In this document: in pieces, positions 17,602 to 28,300 of the stretch
Layout: each line of letters begins with the position of its first letter
Numbering within the stretch: position 1 is the stretch's first letter
Assembly: GCA_013287465.1 (NCBI GenBank)
Contig: JABDDS010000001.1
Span: 51,025-94,838 of the forward strand
DNA: 43,814 bases
From: Chlamydiota bacterium
Lineage (GTDB): Bacteria > Chlamydiota > Chlamydiia > Chlamydiales > Parachlamydiaceae
Direction: 5' to 3'
Made by a program: the position numbers and the translations under genes
The notes under the pieces: generated by a model
What the model saw: the letters and a program-made list of their open reading frames with translations, nothing else
Database searches by the model: none
What the model was told of the DNA's origin: nothing

Positions 17602-20600
17602 ATGATCTCTCGCTTTTTTATCGACCATCCCATCTTCGCCACAGTGATCTCGATTGTGATTGTCCTTGCAGGATTGGTCGCATTAAAAGCCCTTCCGATC
17701 GAACAGTATCCAAATATGACCCCCCCTCAGGTTCAGGTAACGGTTTCTTATCCAGGAGCCGATGCCAAGTCGGTTTCCGAGAATATAGCCGCTCCCCTTG
17801 AACAGCAGATCAATGGCGTTGAAGGGATGATTTACATGTATTCCCAGAATTCGTCGACTGGGAATTTGATGATCAATGTCTTTTTTGATATAGGGACGGA
17901 CCCTGATATGGCGCAGATCAACGTCCAAAACAGGGTGAATTTGGCATTGCCGCTCCTTCCAGAGCAAGTGCAACGCACGGGAGTGAGGATACAGAAGCAA
18001 ACACCCACCATGCTCCTCGTCGTTGCTCTCCAATCTCCCGATGGTCGTTATGATGAAATTTTCACTAGCAATTATGCTTCTATCAATATTATGGATGAGA
18101 TTTTGCGTCTCCCAGGCGTCAGCAGCGCATCGATTATTGGAGCTCGTGATTATTCGATGAGGATGTGGCTTAAACCTGACCGGATGTTTGAATTGGGATT
18201 GACGACTAGCGACATTGTGAAATCCGTTAAAAATCAAAATATTCAGGTTGCCATTGGACGGATCGGACAACCCCCTCATGAATCTGATGTGCAGATGTCT
18301 TTTCCTATTACCGGTTTAGGACAGCTGACAACCCCAAGAGAATTTGATAACATCATCTTACGTGCCGATCCAAATGGTTCTATGGTTTTGTTTAAAGACA
18401 TCGGATATACCGATCTGGGAGCTCAAAACTACGATATCAATGGAATCTTAGATGGAAAAAACACAACTTTAATTGCCATCTATCAACAATTTGGTGCTAA
18501 TGCCTTGGATGTTGCTGAAAGTGTCAAGAAGACTTTAAATCGCTTGGAAAAGAATTTTCCTGTAGGACTCGTTGCATCGATTCCCTATGACACTACAAAG
18601 TTTATCAAAGCTTCTATCAGTGAAGTGGTAAGTACAATTTTTGAAGCTGCTGCTTTGGTGATTATCGTCGTCTTTGTCTTTTTGCAAAGCTTCCGCGCAA
18701 CCCTTGTACCTATATGCGCAATGATCCTATCAATTGTAGGGACATTTGCTGGGATGTATGTCTTTGGATTTTCATTGAACACACTTACCCTGTTTGGACT
18801 TGTCTTAGCGATTGGTATCGTTGTTGATGATGCGATCGTCGTGATTGAAAATATAGAGAGAAATATGCGTGCCTTTAACTATTCGGCCAAAGAGGCTGCT
18901 CAAAAGGCTATGGATGAGGTGACGGGACCAGTTATCGCGATTGCTTTGGTATTGTGTGCTGTATTTATTCCAGTAGCCTTTCTCGGGGGTATTGCAGGGC
19001 AGCTTTATAAGCAGTTTGCGATGACGATTTCGATGTCTGTAATCCTCTCAGCTGTTGCCGCCTTGATTATGAGTCCTGTCCTTTCTGCCCAGTTGCTTGA
19101 ACATGGAGGAAAACCCTCCCGTTTTGCTGTTTGGTTTAACCATCATTTTGATCGTTTAACGGCCTTTTATATGAATGGTACCAAGTGGTTAATTCGACGT
19201 ACCTCTGTTGGCGTTCTATTATTTAACGCTATCCTTGCAGCGATGATCTATTTGATTTACTTCATTCCCACAAGCTTTGTCCCGGCAGAAGATCAAGGAT
19301 ATGTGATCGCATTTGCCTCATTGCCCGATGGGGCGGCTCTAAGTCGAACACAGCAGGTGGACGATCGGATAGCAGAAATTGCGATGGCGACACCAGGGGT
19401 CGAGCATGTCGTTTCCTTAACAGGTTTTAGTATCCTTGAAGGATTAAACCGGACCACCGCAGGTTCCAATTTTATTACCTTAAAACCATGGGATGAACGG
19501 AAAAGTTCCTCTCTACGAGCTGGAAGTATCCTTAAGGATCTTGCAGGTAAATGTTCTACCATTAAGGAAGCGCAGATCCCGGTGTTTAATCCCCCTTCAA
19601 TCCAAGGTCTTGGCGCCTTTGGTGGCTTTGATTTTTGGATTCAGAATAGGGGGACGGGTTCGATGGAGCATTTGGAAGATACTACCAAAGCCTTTATCGC
19701 AGCGGCACAGAAACGTCCAGAACTCAAAGGGCTTTCTTCATCAATCAATACCCACACGATGCAGTTATTCATTGATTTGGATCGATTTAAAGCTTCTTCC
19801 CTCGGAGTAGAAATCTCCGAAGTGTTTCAGACCCTTCAGGTGATGATGGGATCTCTTTTTGTCAGTAACTTTAATAAATTTGGTCGTGTCTACCAAGTCG
19901 TTTTGCAAGCCGACCCCTCTTTTAGAGGTAAAGTAGATGACATAGAAGAAATCTTTATCCGTTCAAATCGAGGTGAGATGGTTCCACTCACAGCTCTTGT
20001 CAATATCAGCTACAAACCAGGTCCCTCATTGGTGAGTCGTTTTAATGGTTTCGTTGCTGCTCAGGTGATCGGTAGCGCGGCCCCTGGATATAGCTCAGGA
20101 GATGCAATCCGTGCGATGGAAGAGGTCGCTAAGGAAACACTTCCTCTCGATATGACATATTCTTGGAGCGGTCAGTCATACCAAGAAAAAGCAGCGGGGA
20201 GCTCCTCATCCTTAATGCTGATGGGGGGAATGGTCATGGTGTTTTTAATTTTGGCTGCTCTTTATGAAAAGTGGTCTCTTCCCCTAGCTATCGTTTTAGC
20301 TGTTCCCTTTGGCATTTTCGGAGCTTTTGTGGCCGTTTGGCTGAGTGGGATGTCTAATGATATTTACTTTCAAATAGGATTGATTACACTGGTTGCTCTT
20401 GCGGCCAAAAATGCGATCTTAATCGTCGAATTCGCTCTGATCAAACACGCTGAGGGGATGTCCCCTCTTGAGGCGGCTATCGAGGCGGCACATTTGCGGT
20501 TTCGAGCTATTTTAATGACTTCTTTGACATGTATTTTTGGCGTGATGCCGCTGGTTTTCAGTAGCGGTGCCGGAGCAGCAAGCCGCCATTCTGTCGGTAC

Positions 20601-20706
20601 AGGAGTCCTTGGAGGGATGATTGGTGCAACTGTGCTGGCAGTTTTTTTCGTTCCTCTTTTCTTTAAAGTGATTGCGGAGTGGACATCTCATGATCGGAAT
20701 AAATAG
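17602..20706 (+). CDS. RND multidrug efflux transporter (HAE1 family, AcrB-like)
   Basis: The 1034-residue inner-membrane pump (E. coli AcrB 1049) exports hydrophobic compounds using the proton gradient. It starts MISRFFIDHPIFATVISIVI as family members do. The proton-relay residues are present: Asp 409 and Asp 410 in IVVDDAIVVIEN, and Lys 936 in AAKNAILIVEFA. Two large periplasmic loops and about 12 membrane helices fit the family. An upstream ATG at 17521 reads through palindrome sequence and would add 27 unrelated residues, so I reject it. No good Shine-Dalgarno precedes 17602, probably because the palindrome was inserted just upstream. Confidence 0.95.
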   Translation: MISRFFIDHPIFATVISIVIVLAGLVALKALPIEQYPNMTPPQVQVTVSYPGADAKSVSENIAAPLEQQINGVEGMIYMYSQNSSTGNLMINVFFDIGTDPDMAQINVQNRVNLALPLLPEQVQRTGVRIQKQTPTMLLVVALQSPDGRYDEIFTSNYASINIMDEILRLPGVSSASIIGARDYSMRMWLKPDRMFELGLTTSDIVKSVKNQNIQVAIGRIGQPPHESDVQMSFPITGLGQLTTPREFDNIILRADPNGSMVLFKDIGYTDLGAQNYDINGILDGKNTTLIAIYQQFGANALDVAESVKKTLNRLEKNFPVGLVASIPYDTTKFIKASISEVVSTIFEAAALVIIVVFVFLQSFRATLVPICAMILSIVGTFAGMYVFGFSLNTLTLFGLVLAIGIVVDDAIVVIENIERNMRAFNYSAKEAAQKAMDEVTGPVIAIALVLCAVFIPVAFLGGIAGQLYKQFAMTISMSVILSAVAALIMSPVLSAQLLEHGGKPSRFAVWFNHHFDRLTAFYMNGTKWLIRRTSVGVLLFNAILAAMIYLIYFIPTSFVPAEDQGYVIAFASLPDGAALSRTQQVDDRIAEIAMATPGVEHVVSLTGFSILEGLNRTTAGSNFITLKPWDERKSSSLRAGSILKDLAGKCSTIKEAQIPVFNPPSIQGLGAFGGFDFWIQNRGTGSMEHLEDTTKAFIAAAQKRPELKGLSSSINTHTMQLFIDLDRFKASSLGVEISEVFQTLQVMMGSLFVSNFNKFGRVYQVVLQADPSFRGKVDDIEEIFIRSNRGEMVPLTALVNISYKPGPSLVSRFNGFVAAQVIGSAAPGYSSGDAIRAMEEVAKETLPLDMTYSWSGQSYQEKAAGSSSSLMLMGGMVMVFLILAALYEKWSLPLAIVLAVPFGIFGAFVAVWLSGMSNDIYFQIGLITLVALAAKNAILIVEFALIKHAEGMSPLEAAIEAAHLRFRAILMTSLTCIFGVMPLVFSSGAGAASRHSVGTGVLGGMIGATVLAVFFVPLFFKVIAEWTSHDRNK

Positions 20707-22099
20707 GCTGGTTTTTGTTTTTGTCCTTTTGGTCCTGCAAGGGTGCTTATTGCATCCAAAGTACGAACGCCCTTGTGTTGAAACCCCTGATCATTGGCGT
20801 TTATCTTTCGATGAAGCTTCAAGCTATGCCAACTGCCAATGGTGGGAGCAGCTAAATGATCCGGTCCTTAACGATCTTATTGCTGAGGCATTAAAGAATA
20901 ATTACGATCTCAAAGTCGCCATCGCTCGCGTCAACGAATTTGCTGGTAATCTTCTTGTGGCGCGCTCTCCACTTTACCCACAAGTGAGCGAGCTCTTTGA
21001 ATATTCTAGGCAGAAGAATCCCCCTCCTGTTTCTATTATTCCTTATACGAACTTTTATGATGATCTGTTGACTGTTTCCTATCAAGTCGACGTCTGGGGA
21101 AGAATCCGCAGTGGCAGCGAAGCTGCTTTGGCGCAGCTGCTATCCTCCGTTGAAGCGCGCCGCGCAGTTGTACTCACCATAGTGACGGCCGTAGCCTCCA
21201 CATATATAACGTTGCTTCAGTATGATGAACAGTTAGAAATCTCGATAGAAACTTATGAGTCTAGGAAATACTATTATGAAATAGCTTTAGATAGATTTGA
21301 AGGGGGATTGACCTCGGAGCTCGAACCCAAACAAGCAGAAGCAGAGATGGAAGCAGCTTTAGCAGCAATCTTTGCCTTTAATATTGCCGTTGCAGAACAG
21401 GAAAATCTTTTAAGTGTTTTATTGGGGCATCCTCCACAATCGATAAAAAGAGGAGTTAAACTTGAAAAACTCAATGTCCCTTCCGATATCCTAGTAGGGA
21501 TACCTTCGGAGGTATTGGGACAGCGGCCCGATATTTTAGAAGCTGAACAGAATTTGATTGCGGCAAATGCAAATATAGGGGTGGCAAGAGCTAATTTTTT
21601 TCCTAACATCACGTTGACAGGGGTATATGGAAATCAGAGTCTAGAGCTTCATCACCTGCTCACCGGTCCTAATGTCCTGTGGCAATATGTAGCAGCAGGG
21701 GTGCAGCCTATTTTTACTGGATGGGATCTCACAGGACAATTGGAGGAGGCTGAAGCTATAAAAATGGAAGCTTATTATGCTTATTACCAAGTCGTTTTGA
21801 ACGCATTTAAAGAGGTTAACGATGCTTTGATTGCCTATCAGGAATCGCAAAAAATCATCACAACAATATCAAGACGTGTTGATAGTTTGGATCAAGTACT
21901 CTCATTATCTACGATTCAGTATAACAACGGGGAGGTTGATTACCTTAACGTTTTAACCGCTCAAAGTGCTCTCTTCGATGCAGAACTAACCCTAGCTGAT
22001 GCTCAGGGGGAACTTATATTAAGTGTCATCAATATCTATAAATCTCTTGGTGGCGGTTGGGTCGCTGATGCCGATGCCGAAGCGATTAAAGGACAATAA
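20690..22099 (+). CDS. Outer-membrane efflux channel lipoprotein (OprM/NodT family)
   Basis: The 469-residue protein starts with a lipoprotein signal (MIGINRLVFVFVLLVLQGC, lipid-modified Cys 19) and the family opening HPKYERPCVETPDHWR, then WWEQLNDPVLNDLIAEAL. Two repeated outer-membrane-efflux-protein domains with long alpha-helices follow; the second includes LGQRPDILEAEQNLIAANA and ANFFPNITLTG. It forms the trimeric exit duct for the adaptor-pump pair. I choose ATG at 20690, preceded by gcggagtgg, which overlaps the pump gene by 17 bases. A TTG six codons earlier is less likely. Confidence 0.93.
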   Translation: MIGINRLVFVFVLLVLQGCLLHPKYERPCVETPDHWRLSFDEASSYANCQWWEQLNDPVLNDLIAEALKNNYDLKVAIARVNEFAGNLLVARSPLYPQVSELFEYSRQKNPPPVSIIPYTNFYDDLLTVSYQVDVWGRIRSGSEAALAQLLSSVEARRAVVLTIVTAVASTYITLLQYDEQLEISIETYESRKYYYEIALDRFEGGLTSELEPKQAEAEMEAALAAIFAFNIAVAEQENLLSVLLGHPPQSIKRGVKLEKLNVPSDILVGIPSEVLGQRPDILEAEQNLIAANANIGVARANFFPNITLTGVYGNQSLELHHLLTGPNVLWQYVAAGVQPIFTGWDLTGQLEEAEAIKMEAYYAYYQVVLNAFKEVNDALIAYQESQKIITTISRRVDSLDQVLSLSTIQYNNGEVDYLNVLTAQSALFDAELTLADAQGELILSVINIYKSLGGGWVADADAEAIKGQ

Positions 22100-22283
22100 G
22101 AGGCGATTGAAGACCTTTAAGCCTAATCCCGTTATTACGCGAAGCGTTTGGAGTGCGAAAGCCCTCTTTCGCTTTGCCCTAAGTAACAAAGCGAAAGAGG
22201 GCTTTCGCACTCCAAACGCTTCGCGTAGTAGAATATCGTTGTCTAAAAAAATACTTTACTTTTACAATCGCCTCTTATTGTCC
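22091..22283. repeat. Nested palindrome: family A copy 3 inside an outer shell
   Basis: The outer arms ggacaataagaggcgattg (22091-22109) and caatcgcctcttattgtcc (22265-22283) are perfect 19-bp inverted repeats. Inside lies family A (22137-22226) with its short loop ccctaagtaac. The first outer arm overlaps the last codons of the efflux channel gene. The 259-bp gap before the giant gene is almost wholly this element. The nested unit recurs in reverse orientation at 34665-34850. Confidence 0.93.
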
Positions 22284-22320
22284 TTTGCAAAAATACATTG
22301 TAATTAAATCAATTTCTTTT

Positions 22321-22340
22321 TTACATTGCGAGTAATGTAA
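22321..22340. promoter_or_regulatory. Small inverted repeat upstream of the giant autotransporter gene
   Basis: The sequence ttacattgcgagtaatgtaa has 7-bp arms around a 6-base loop and ends 18 bases before the ATG. A possible -35 ttgtaa (22298-22303) stands 17 bases before it, but the matching -10 is poor. It could be an operator or a 5' leader hairpin covering the ribosome site; I cannot choose. Confidence 0.4.
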
Positions 22341-22358
22341 ATTAAAAAAGGAATAATT

Positions 22359-25300
22359 ATGCGTCTGATTGCAAAAACAACAGTTGTCTTAATGCTATTG
22401 ACAATGGCTTCTCGGCTGGTAAATGGAGATTCTTCTGCAACGTGGACAGGTGCCATTAACCAAGATCTCAAGATTGGTAGTAACTGGAGTCCATCCGGTA
22501 TTCCAGATGCGCAAGCTACTTTTGATAGCAATACCGTATCGGGAACTAAATTAAATCCCACAGCAAACACGTTGTTTAGCATTGAGGAGTTTTATTTCCC
22601 TACAAGTGCCTCCCTGTTTACCTTCACTTTTTCTGGTCCCGGTGCACTGGAATTTACCGGAGCCGGCCTTCCAAGTATTTCTGGTTCGCCAACGAATACG
22701 CGTCTCGATGCGACGAATGCAGCCTTTATGACTACTCCTCAGATTTTTTTCAGTGGCACATACCCTACCGCTGTTGAATATTTAGGCAACGCAACGATCA
22801 TGGCTTATAATGAAGGAACGATTACCACTGGTGAATATGGCGAGATTAACATTGCACAAGTGACACTTGGTGATGCCGCTGATTTTGAGTCTATCGATTT
22901 GCAGGCTGATGCAGGAGTTAGCATTTCCGTCACTAATTCCGGTGTCGTCACGAGTTTTAATGGTGATGCAGCGCAAGTGTTAATGCAAAACTCTAGTTTT
23001 AATTCTAGTGGCGATATCACGATTGCTTTAATACAATCTACTGGAGAAATCTCTGGTAGCTATGATGTTGGGCAGATGGTCTTTGATTCGGCAACTCCTG
23101 CATATCCATTTACAGGATCCTTTGAAGCTAACAGTGCGACGCTCTCTTTCACCAACGATGCAACGAGCACAATTTCAGGTGGAGAGGCGCAGTATTTTGG
23201 GGACATCGGCCAAATGGTCTTTCAGGGATCTACCTTTCTGGTTGAAGACAATGTCTCTGCCTCCTTTGTGAATGCCGGGGTCCTTTCGGGGAATGAGACT
23301 GAGGATGTTGGGCAGATGGTGTTTGATGGCAATGGATTTAGTAGTTCACTGGTTTCTTTTACTGCTGGAAGTGTAACGCTTGATTTTACCAACCAAGGTC
23401 AAATAAAGATGGAAGATAATGGTTATGATGCTGGTCAGATGGTATTTGATGGAAACGGTGAGGGTAGTGCAATTTTTGAAGTGACTACTGGTGATGCGAC
23501 GCTGACGTTTACGAATGAGAGGGGTAGTTCGATTACGTCGGATGACAATGACGCTGGTCAGATGGTGTTTGATGGAACTTTTGCTGGCAATGCGGTCTTT
23601 GAAGTGATTGATGGTGATGCAACGCTGACGTTTACAAATGAGGGGGGAAGCTCAATTACGTCGAATAGCCATGACGCTGGTCAGATGGTGTTTGATGGGA
23701 GTAATAGTGGCATAGAAACGAGCTTTAAAGTGCCTAACGGGACTGCAACACTGACATTTGCCAATGAAAGTGGTAGTACAATCTCTGGAACTAATGACGT
23801 TGGGCAGATGGTGTTTGATTGGACGTCTCCTGGATATTCATCTATAGGCTCTTTTGAAGCTAATAATGCGACATTTTCTTTTACCAATGATGCGACGAGC
23901 ACAATTTCCGGCGGGGAGACGCAGTACTTTGGTGATATTGGCCAGATGATTTTCCAAGGAGGATCTACTCTATTAGTTGAAGAGAACGCTACATTTGCTT
24001 TGGTGAATGCTGGAATGCTCTCGGGCTATTTGACCAATGATGTCGGTCAAATGGTTCTCGATGCCTCTTCCATTACTGTAGGAAGCACAACAATTAATTT
24101 TGAGAACACAGGCTCGATTTCAGCAACGAGTAGTTGGGATGCCGGCCAGATGGTAATTGATGGCGATGGTGGCATTGCTTCTTTTGAAGTCACCGATGGT
24201 AATGCGACGTTGACATTTATGAATGATTGCGGGGGTTCGATTGCTAGTGATGTCTGGAACGCTGGGCAAATGGTTCTTGACGGAGGGACGATTTTGGTTT
24301 CGGAAAGCACGTCTGAAGGCGATGAATATACGGATGATTACATTGAGAATGATGATATTAATATTGTCGTTACAGGATCTACCCTTACATTTGACGTCTC
24401 AGGTACATATGATAGCAGCGCTACGTTGACTTTTGCCAATGAAAGGGGAAGCACGATTTCTGCCAATACCGGTAATGACGCTGGCCAGATGGTGTTTGCC
24501 GGAGAATCCATTACAGTGACAACCAGTCAGTCAGATGGAGATCAGATTGGAAGTTATGATACTCAAGATCAAAACACCACTGTTGATGTGGTGGGAAGTA
24601 CGATTTCTTTTTCAAATGAAGATGATATAACACTGAAATTCATAAATGATACCAGTTTCGTTTTAGGAAATAATGATGCCGGCCAAATGGTGTTTGAGGC
24701 AGGGTCTATCAGTGTCACAGCAACCCAAGTTCAAGGGGAGGAATATGGAAGTTTCGATAGTGAAGAGCAAACGATTGACATTAGTATCGTTGGAAACGTT
24801 ATCTCGTTTTCTGCAGGAAATAACACCGCCTTAACATTTGTCAACGATCTTGGTTCCATTTCTGCAAATAATAACAATGCAGGTCAAATGGTCATTGATG
24901 CTGGTTCTGTTTTCGTCAAAGCAAGTCAGACAGCAGGAAATGAAGATGGATACTACGATAGTCAATCTCAATCTGCTGAGATTGACGTGACAGGAAACAT
25001 CGTGACTTTTTCTCCAACAGATAATGCAATCCTGACATTCACCAATAATGCTGGTTCTATTTCTGGACAAAAAGATACCGGTCAGATGGTATTTGATGCT
25101 GGTTTGGTTCAGATTGGAGCAAATCAAACAGTTGGAAGCGAGAGTGGAATTTATGACAGCGAGTACCAAAGCATCGACATTAATATTACCGGAAATACAG
25201 TGACCTTCTCGGCTGCAAATGGTGCGACATTGTCGTTTGCAAATGAAAACGGTGGCTCGATTATTAGCACCGGTATTGGTGGCGGTGAAAGTGAAAAAGC

Positions 25301-28300
25301 TGGTCAGATGATATTTGACGCTGGTGTGACTGCTTTTATGCTTTTTCAGTCTGAAAGTGGTAACATTATTGCCAATGGAGTTAGTAATAAAGCCACTTTT
25401 GAGCTGACTGGAGGCGATGCGACGTTGACCTTTGCCAATGAGGGGGGCAGCTCGATTACTAGCAACAGTGGCGTTGGTGGTCAAATGGTATTCGAGGGGT
25501 ATAGTCATAATGTAGCTTCTTTTTCGGCGGCAGAGAACGCTACGCTGACATTTGCGAATAATGAGGGAAGTTTGATTATTTCCGACGACTCTTATGCAGG
25601 GCAAATGGTGTTTGATGGAAATGATGCTGGGATTGCACTTTTTTTGGCGACAGAGAACGCAACGTTGACATTTGTCAATGAGGCAGGAAGCACAATTTCT
25701 GGGACTAGTAGTACCGGGCAGATGGTATTTAATGGGGCTGATAGTGGTACGGTTTTTGATGTGATGAAAGGAGATGCTACGCTGACGTTTATAAATGATT
25801 ATGGTAGCTCGATTACTTCAAGTGGTTTTGATGCCGGTCAGATGGTATTCGATACAGTTGTTGGTTATGTGTATTTTAATGTGAATTCTGGAGACGCTAC
25901 GTTGACATTTGCGAATAAGGGGGGGAGTTCGATTATTAATTCTGACGGTGGCGCTGGTCAGATGATATTTGATGGAATTGCTAATGGTAGTCTTGCGCAG
26001 TTTGAAGTCTTCAATTCCAGTGCAACGCTGACATTTGCGAATGATGAAGGCAGCACGATTTCAGCTAGCGGAAGTGGTAATGATGCTGGGCAGATGGTGT
26101 TTATTGGAAATGATGGGCAAGCGCTCTTTTTAACTGAAAATGGCGCTACGTTGACGTTCACGAATCAAGCTGGCAGCTCGCTTACTAGTTCTGATAGCGA
26201 CGCCGGGCAGATGATATTCGCTGGAGAGAATGATGGCAATGCGACTTTTGAAGTAGCTTCTGGCGGCGCGACACTGACATTTGCGAATGATAACGCTGAA
26301 ATTTCTAGTGGATATGATGCCGGGCAGATGGTGTTTGATGGAAACAATGATGAAACCGCTACTTTTTCGGTGACTAATAGCGCGACGCTGACCTTTACGA
26401 ATGAGGGCGGCGGTTCGATTACCTCGGACGGTCATGACGCTGGTCAGATGATGTTCGATGGGAATAATGGTGGTCATGCGAGTTTTTCAGCTACCGGTGG
26501 TGGTGCGACGCTGACGTTTACGAATGATTCTGGCAGCTCGATTTCGTCTGGTGGTGGTGGTAATGATGCCGGGCAGATGGTATTTGATGGGTATAATGGT
26601 GGCAATGCGACTTTTTCGGTCAACGGTGGTAATGCAACGCTGACGTTTGCGAATGATAGCGGTAGTACAATTAGTACGGGCGGGACTGACATTGGTCAGA
26701 TGCTGTTTTATGGGGTTTATGATGGCAATACGACTTTTGAAGTGATCGGTGGCGGCGCAACGTTGACATTTGAGAACGATGGCGGCAGCATGATTACTAA
26801 CGGTAATGTCGTCGGACAGATGGTATTCGATGGCCACATTAGTGGCAATGCGACCTTTTCAGTGACTGAGGATGCAACGCTGACGTTTGCGAATGATGGT
26901 GGAGGCTTGATTAGTGGAACTTTTTACGTTGGTCAGATGTTATTTGATGGGGTTAGTGGTAATGCTTCTTTTTCGACAGCACAGAACGCAACGCTGACGT
27001 TTGCAAATGCAGGAGGCAGTTCGATTCTCAGTTTAAATGATACTGGCCAGATGCTGTTTGCTGGAGGTGACGGCGCAGCTTCTTTTTCAGCGATTGATGG
27101 TGACGCGACGCTCAAGTTTTCGAATGAGGGAGGAAGCACAATTTCTGGAGGCAATGGTGATGTTGGGCAGATGGTTTTTGATTCGGCAGGGGTGGAGTAT
27201 GGTCTTGTAGCGTCTTTTGAAGCTGACAGTGCCATCCTCTCTTTCACAAATGATGCCACTAGCACAATTACCGACGGATTTAATGTGGGACAGATGCTAT
27301 TTGATGGTTCCTCCATTAGCGTAGGAAGCGCAACTCTCAACTTTGAGAACCAAGGTATTCTCTCAGTGACCAGTGGCTGGGATGCTGGTCAGATGGTATT
27401 CTATGGAGGTGAGGGTAGTTTAGCCTCTTTTGAAGTCACTGATGGTGATGCAACGTTGACTTTTACTAACGATTGTGGCGGTTCTATTTCAGTTGCTAGT
27501 GGCCTAAACGCTGGTCAGATGGTGTTCGATGGCGGGGCTGGTGGCGGTGGTTCAGCCTCTTTTGAAGTCACTGATGGTGATGCGACATTGACTTTTGCAA
27601 ATAAAGAAAGCAGTACGATTTCCGCTACCTATAGCGCCGGGCAAATGGTGTTTGATGGGGATAGCGACACAGCTTCTTTTGAAGTGACTGGTGATACAAC
27701 GCTGACCTTTACGAACGATGCCGGGAGTATGATTATATCTAATAACTTTGATGCTGGTCAAATGGTGTTTGAGGGGCATGGTGGTACAGTCTCTTTTGGA
27801 GTGACTGGTGATACAATATTGATCTTCACAAATGAAGAAGGTAGCTCCATTACCTCGAACGGTCATGATGCTGGACAGATGGTATTCGATAGTGATGAAG
27901 GAGGTATAGCCTCTTTTGAAGTAACTGACGGCAACACGACATTGACGTTTACGAACGAGGAAGGAAGCTTAATTTCTTCAGTAAATAATGACGCTGGACA
28001 AATGGTGTTTGATGGAGGAGGAAGTGCTGGCCCAGTCTTCTTTACAGCTTATGATGGCGCGATATTGGCATTTATAAATGAGAGAGGAAGTTCGATTTCT
28101 GGTAGTCAGGATGTTGGACAGATGGTATTTGACGGAAAGGTAGGAGGTCGTTCATCTTTTATGGCTTCGGATGGAGCGTTGCTGACGTTCGCTAACGATA
28201 ATGGTAGCTCTATTTTGTCAGTAGGTAATAACGCCGGACAGATGTTGTTCGATGGGGATACTAGTGGTAACGCGAATTTTACATTGACTGATGGCAATGT

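Noticed and set aside
25919-25925. Run of seven G in the autotransporter gene as a phase-variation tract
   Set aside because: Poly-G switching is known for some chlamydial Pmps, but seven G far inside a coding region of Gly-rich repeats is likely by composition alone. Needs population sequencing before being claimed.
24831-26837. Minus-strand repetitive frames opposite the autotransporter
   Set aside because: Their repeats mirror the sense-strand units; no start signals or recognisable domains.
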